Shown here one piece after another: positions 4,194 to 6,480 of a DNA stretch of 6,480 bases (the stretch's first letter is position 1; each line of letters begins with the position of its first letter). The translations under genes and the position numbers were made by a program. Source of the stretch: Owenweeksia sp. TMED14 (GTDB lineage: Bacteria; Bacteroidota; Bacteroidia; Flavobacteriales; Schleiferiaceae); NCBI GenBank assembly GCA_002167805.1, contig NHBT01000010.1:5958-12437 (forward strand), in the 5' to 3' direction. Below the pieces are notes generated by a model. The model was not told the origin of the DNA. It saw only the letters and a list, made by a program, of their open reading frames with translations, and made no database searches.

Positions 4194-6480
4194 TGCGGTT
4201 AAAGCCGAAGTTTTTTTTCAGTTTTTTCTTTGCTGTAATTATTTCCATTGGATCTAATGCACAGGGAATCGATTCAAATGCTACTAATTGGTCTATGCCT
4301 GGAATTGATATCCCCAAAAATATCAGCATCTCCTATACATATGACCCTGTAACAGGATTTTATATTGGGCAAAAATATATCGGAGAAACCCCTATTGGCT
4401 CGCCAATATATTATTCTGAAGAGGATTATCGTAAAATGATTTTTCAACAACAGGAACTTGATGGTTGGAGTAGCCGTTGGTCTCAAGGAAGCTCAGCAGA
4501 TCAAAGAAACGGAGTGAATATTGTTCCAGATATGAATTTAGGCTCAAATCTGATAGAAGATATTTTTGGATCTGATGAATTAGAAATAAGGCCCCAAGGT
4601 ACAGCTGAGCTTAGGTTTGGATTGAGATTTCAGCATATTAAAAACCCCATTGTCCCAGAGAGAAATAGAAAAAATCTTGCATTTGACTTTGATCAAAAAA
4701 TGCAAGTGAATGCAACGGGAAAATTAGGAGAAAGGTTAGATCTTCAAATAAACTATGATACTGAAGCGACGTTCGGATTTGAAAACAAAATGAAACTCAA
4801 TTTTAAAGGTCTAGAGGATGATATTATAAAGTCTTTAGAGATGGGTAATGTCAGTATGCCAACTGGAAGTAGCCTGATAACTGGAGCTCAAAGCCTATTT
4901 GGTTTAAAAGGGAAATTTCAATTTGGGAAAACAACAGTGACTGCAGTCTTGGCTGAGCAAAGAAGTCAAAGTCAAAGCTTAAATATTCAGGGTGGGGCAA
5001 CCACGCAAGAATTCTTGATTCAAGGCGATGCATACGAGGCAAATCGCCATTTTTTCTTGAGCCATCATTTTAGAAATAATTACGAACAATGGTTAAGCAC
5101 TTTGCCGGTTATTCAAAGCCCTGTTCAAATTACTCGCGTAGAAGTTTGGGTTACTAACAGAAGAACAACACCTACGGAGGTGAGAAATATAATTGCTTTT
5201 ACAGATCTAGGTGAGGGTGAGGCCCGCGCTTGGCGATCCACCAGTGCTAACAGGAATGGTGATATTATCTTTCCAGGACAATCCATAGACCCATTACCCA
5301 GTAATAGAGTCAATCGTCTTGATCCCAATGATTTGCTTACAAGATTTCCAAACATTCGAGATGCTGCCACTGCGAGCTCTTCTTTAATTGCATCGGGCTA
5401 TGATCCCAATGTAGAGTATTCCGAGCTTACAAATGCAAGAAAATTGCAGTCAAACGAGTATACATTTCATCCGCAATTAGGGTATTTGACCCTAAACACT
5501 TCATTGAATCAAGACGAGGTGTTGGCTGTTGCATACCAGTATACTGCAAATGGAAGAACTTATCAAGTAGGTGAATTTTCCAACGATGGGATAATGGCCC
5601 CAAAAAGTCTTGTTTTGAAATTATTAAAACATACTCTTTTGGATGTGAAGTCTCCATTATGGGATTTAATGATGAAAAACGTATATAGTTTAAATGCTTT
5701 TCAATTATCTCAAGAGGACTTCAGATTGGAAGTGATGTATTTGAATGACGATACAGGCTTACCTATTCCATTTTTACCTGAGAGCACTGTTAAAGACAAA
5801 CTTTTAATTCAAGTTCTTGACATGGACTATGTCAATAATAATAATGATCCATTCCCAGATGGTCTTTTTGATTATGTGGAAGGAGTGACAGTATTAAGTC
5901 AAAAGGGTCGTGTCATTCTTCCTGTTTTAGAACCATTCGGATCAAGCTTATCGAGTAAATTATCCAACCAGAGTGAAAAAGAAAAATATGTTTTTCAACA
6001 GCTCTATGACTCTACGCTCTTTCGTGCACAGGAGCAAACCCAATTGAATAAATTTCTTATTCGTGGAAGGTATAAAAGTGCGGGGGGATCACTAATCCAA
6101 TTGAATTCTTTCAATATACCTAGAGGTTCAATTTCAGTAACTGCAGGTGGCGCAAAACTCATAGAGAATCAGGATTATACAGTTGATTATTCACTTGGGC
6201 AAGTGAGAATTTTAAATGAAAGTATATTGCAATCAGGAATGCCTGTAAAGGTTTCTTTTGAAAATAATACTATGTTTAATTTTCAAGCAAAAACATTTTC
6301 TGGACTTGCTGTTGAACATGAGGTTTCAAAAGATTGGACCGTAGGAGGTACTTTTTTAAGATTGGCGGAAAGACCATTGACTCAGAAAGTGAATACTACT
6401 GAGATTCCAATAGCTAATAGTATTTGGGGATTTCAGACACAATATCAAAAGAATTTGCCGGGATTGACTCGATTTATGGA
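4193..6480 (+). CDS. sprA: T9SS outer-membrane translocon SprA (Sov), N-terminal part
   Basis: SprA is the giant outer-membrane beta-barrel through which T9SS substrates cross the outer membrane. The first 762 codons are present and in frame to the right edge; family members are usually over 2,000 residues, so about a third is visible. The ATG is placed by a signal peptide (residues 1-24, MRLKPKFFFSFF to SNAQ) and by its one-base overlap with the ruvA stop. Family landmarks are SYTYDPVTGFYIGQKYIG (47-64), YSEEDYRKM (74-82), IFGSDELEIRPQGTAEL (124-140), NLAFDFDQKMQVNATGKLGE (161-180), LQINYDTEATFGFENK (184-199), MGNVSMPTGSSLITGAQSLF (217-236), QFGKTTVTAVLAEQRSQSQ (243-261), DAYEANRHFFLSHHFRN (279-295) and QITRVEVWVTNRR (312-324). 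These are strongly conserved SprA segments. The stretch between signal peptide and SYTYDP is short. No frameshift is seen. Later T9SS genes are outside the window. Confidence 0.97.
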   Translation, partial: MRLKPKFFFSFFFAVIISIGSNAQGIDSNATNWSMPGIDIPKNISISYTYDPVTGFYIGQKYIGETPIGSPIYYSEEDYRKMIFQQQELDGWSSRWSQGSSADQRNGVNIVPDMNLGSNLIEDIFGSDELEIRPQGTAELRFGLRFQHIKNPIVPERNRKNLAFDFDQKMQVNATGKLGERLDLQINYDTEATFGFENKMKLNFKGLEDDIIKSLEMGNVSMPTGSSLITGAQSLFGLKGKFQFGKTTVTAVLAEQRSQSQSLNIQGGATTQEFLIQGDAYEANRHFFLSHHFRNNYEQWLSTLPVIQSPVQITRVEVWVTNRRTTPTEVRNIIAFTDLGEGEARAWRSTSANRNGDIIFPGQSIDPLPSNRVNRLDPNDLLTRFPNIRDAATASSSLIASGYDPNVEYSELTNARKLQSNEYTFHPQLGYLTLNTSLNQDEVLAVAYQYTANGRTYQVGEFSNDGIMAPKSLVLKLLKHTLLDVKSPLWDLMMKNVYSLNAFQLSQEDFRLEVMYLNDDTGLPIPFLPESTVKDKLLIQVLDMDYVNNNNDPFPDGLFDYVEGVTVLSQKGRVILPVLEPFGSSLSSKLSNQSEKEKYVFQQLYDSTLFRAQEQTQLNKFLIRGRYKSAGGSLIQLNSFNIPRGSISVTAGGAKLIENQDYTVDYSLGQVRILNESILQSGMPVKVSFENNTMFNFQAKTFSGLAVEHEVSKDWTVGGTFLRLAERPLTQKVNTTEIPIANSIWGFQTQYQKNLPGLTRFM

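Noticed and set aside
4135..5657. Several minus-strand open frames (4135-4329, 4274-4486, 4851-5042, 5125-5370, 5427-5657)
   Set aside because: All lie opposite ruvA/sprA, whose frame is continuous and matches conserved SprA segments; the antisense products look like shadows.
1..6480. CRISPR array, tRNA/rRNA, insertion sequence, phage or defence genes
   Set aside because: No spaced direct repeats, tRNA-like cloverleaf, transposase or nuclease motifs were seen; coding sequence fills nearly all of the window.

Overview
The window looks like chromosomal DNA of a low-GC member of the Bacteroidota that uses the type IX secretion system (T9SS), most likely a flavobacteria-type lineage. The evidence is the N-terminal third of the T9SS outer-membrane translocon SprA, two exported proteins with type A T9SS C-terminal sorting domains, an Omp28/TlpA gene pair of the kind typical of this phylum, promoter-like TTG/TAnnTTTG elements, and no Shine-Dalgarno sequences of note.

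Layout. Positions 1-2695 form a minus-strand unit of three genes, read from right to left. The first is a 650-residue Omp28-like secreted protein with a CxxC motif and a T9SS sorting tail. The second is a 166-residue periplasmic TlpA-type thioredoxin-like protein. The third is an exported protein cut by the left edge, tentatively a DUF6029-like outer-membrane protein. A perfect 13-bp inverted repeat (697-723) lies between the first two genes, and the last two overlap by one base (TAATG). Positions 2696-2864 are a 169-bp divergent promoter region holding a good minus-strand promoter candidate, three tandem TGCAA units and a TCAAAGT/ACTTTGA palindrome. Positions 2865-6480 are a plus-strand unit: a 236-residue T9SS cargo protein, ruvA (Holliday-junction branch migration), and sprA, which overlaps ruvA by one base (TAATG) and runs off the right edge.

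How the genes fit together. ruvA-sprA is a recurring linkage in Bacteroidota and has no obvious functional logic. The cargo gene just upstream puts a T9SS substrate in the same probable transcription unit as the T9SS pore. The divergent unit pairs a probable cell-surface or secreted CxxC protein with a periplasmic thioredoxin-fold protein and a candidate outer-membrane protein, which suggests an envelope thiol-redox or export-related module (inference). All families except the left-edge fragment are recognisable, and I found no convincing wholly new system. The most interesting items are the hairpin next to the tlpA-like start, the shared promoter region, and the cargo gene beside sprA.
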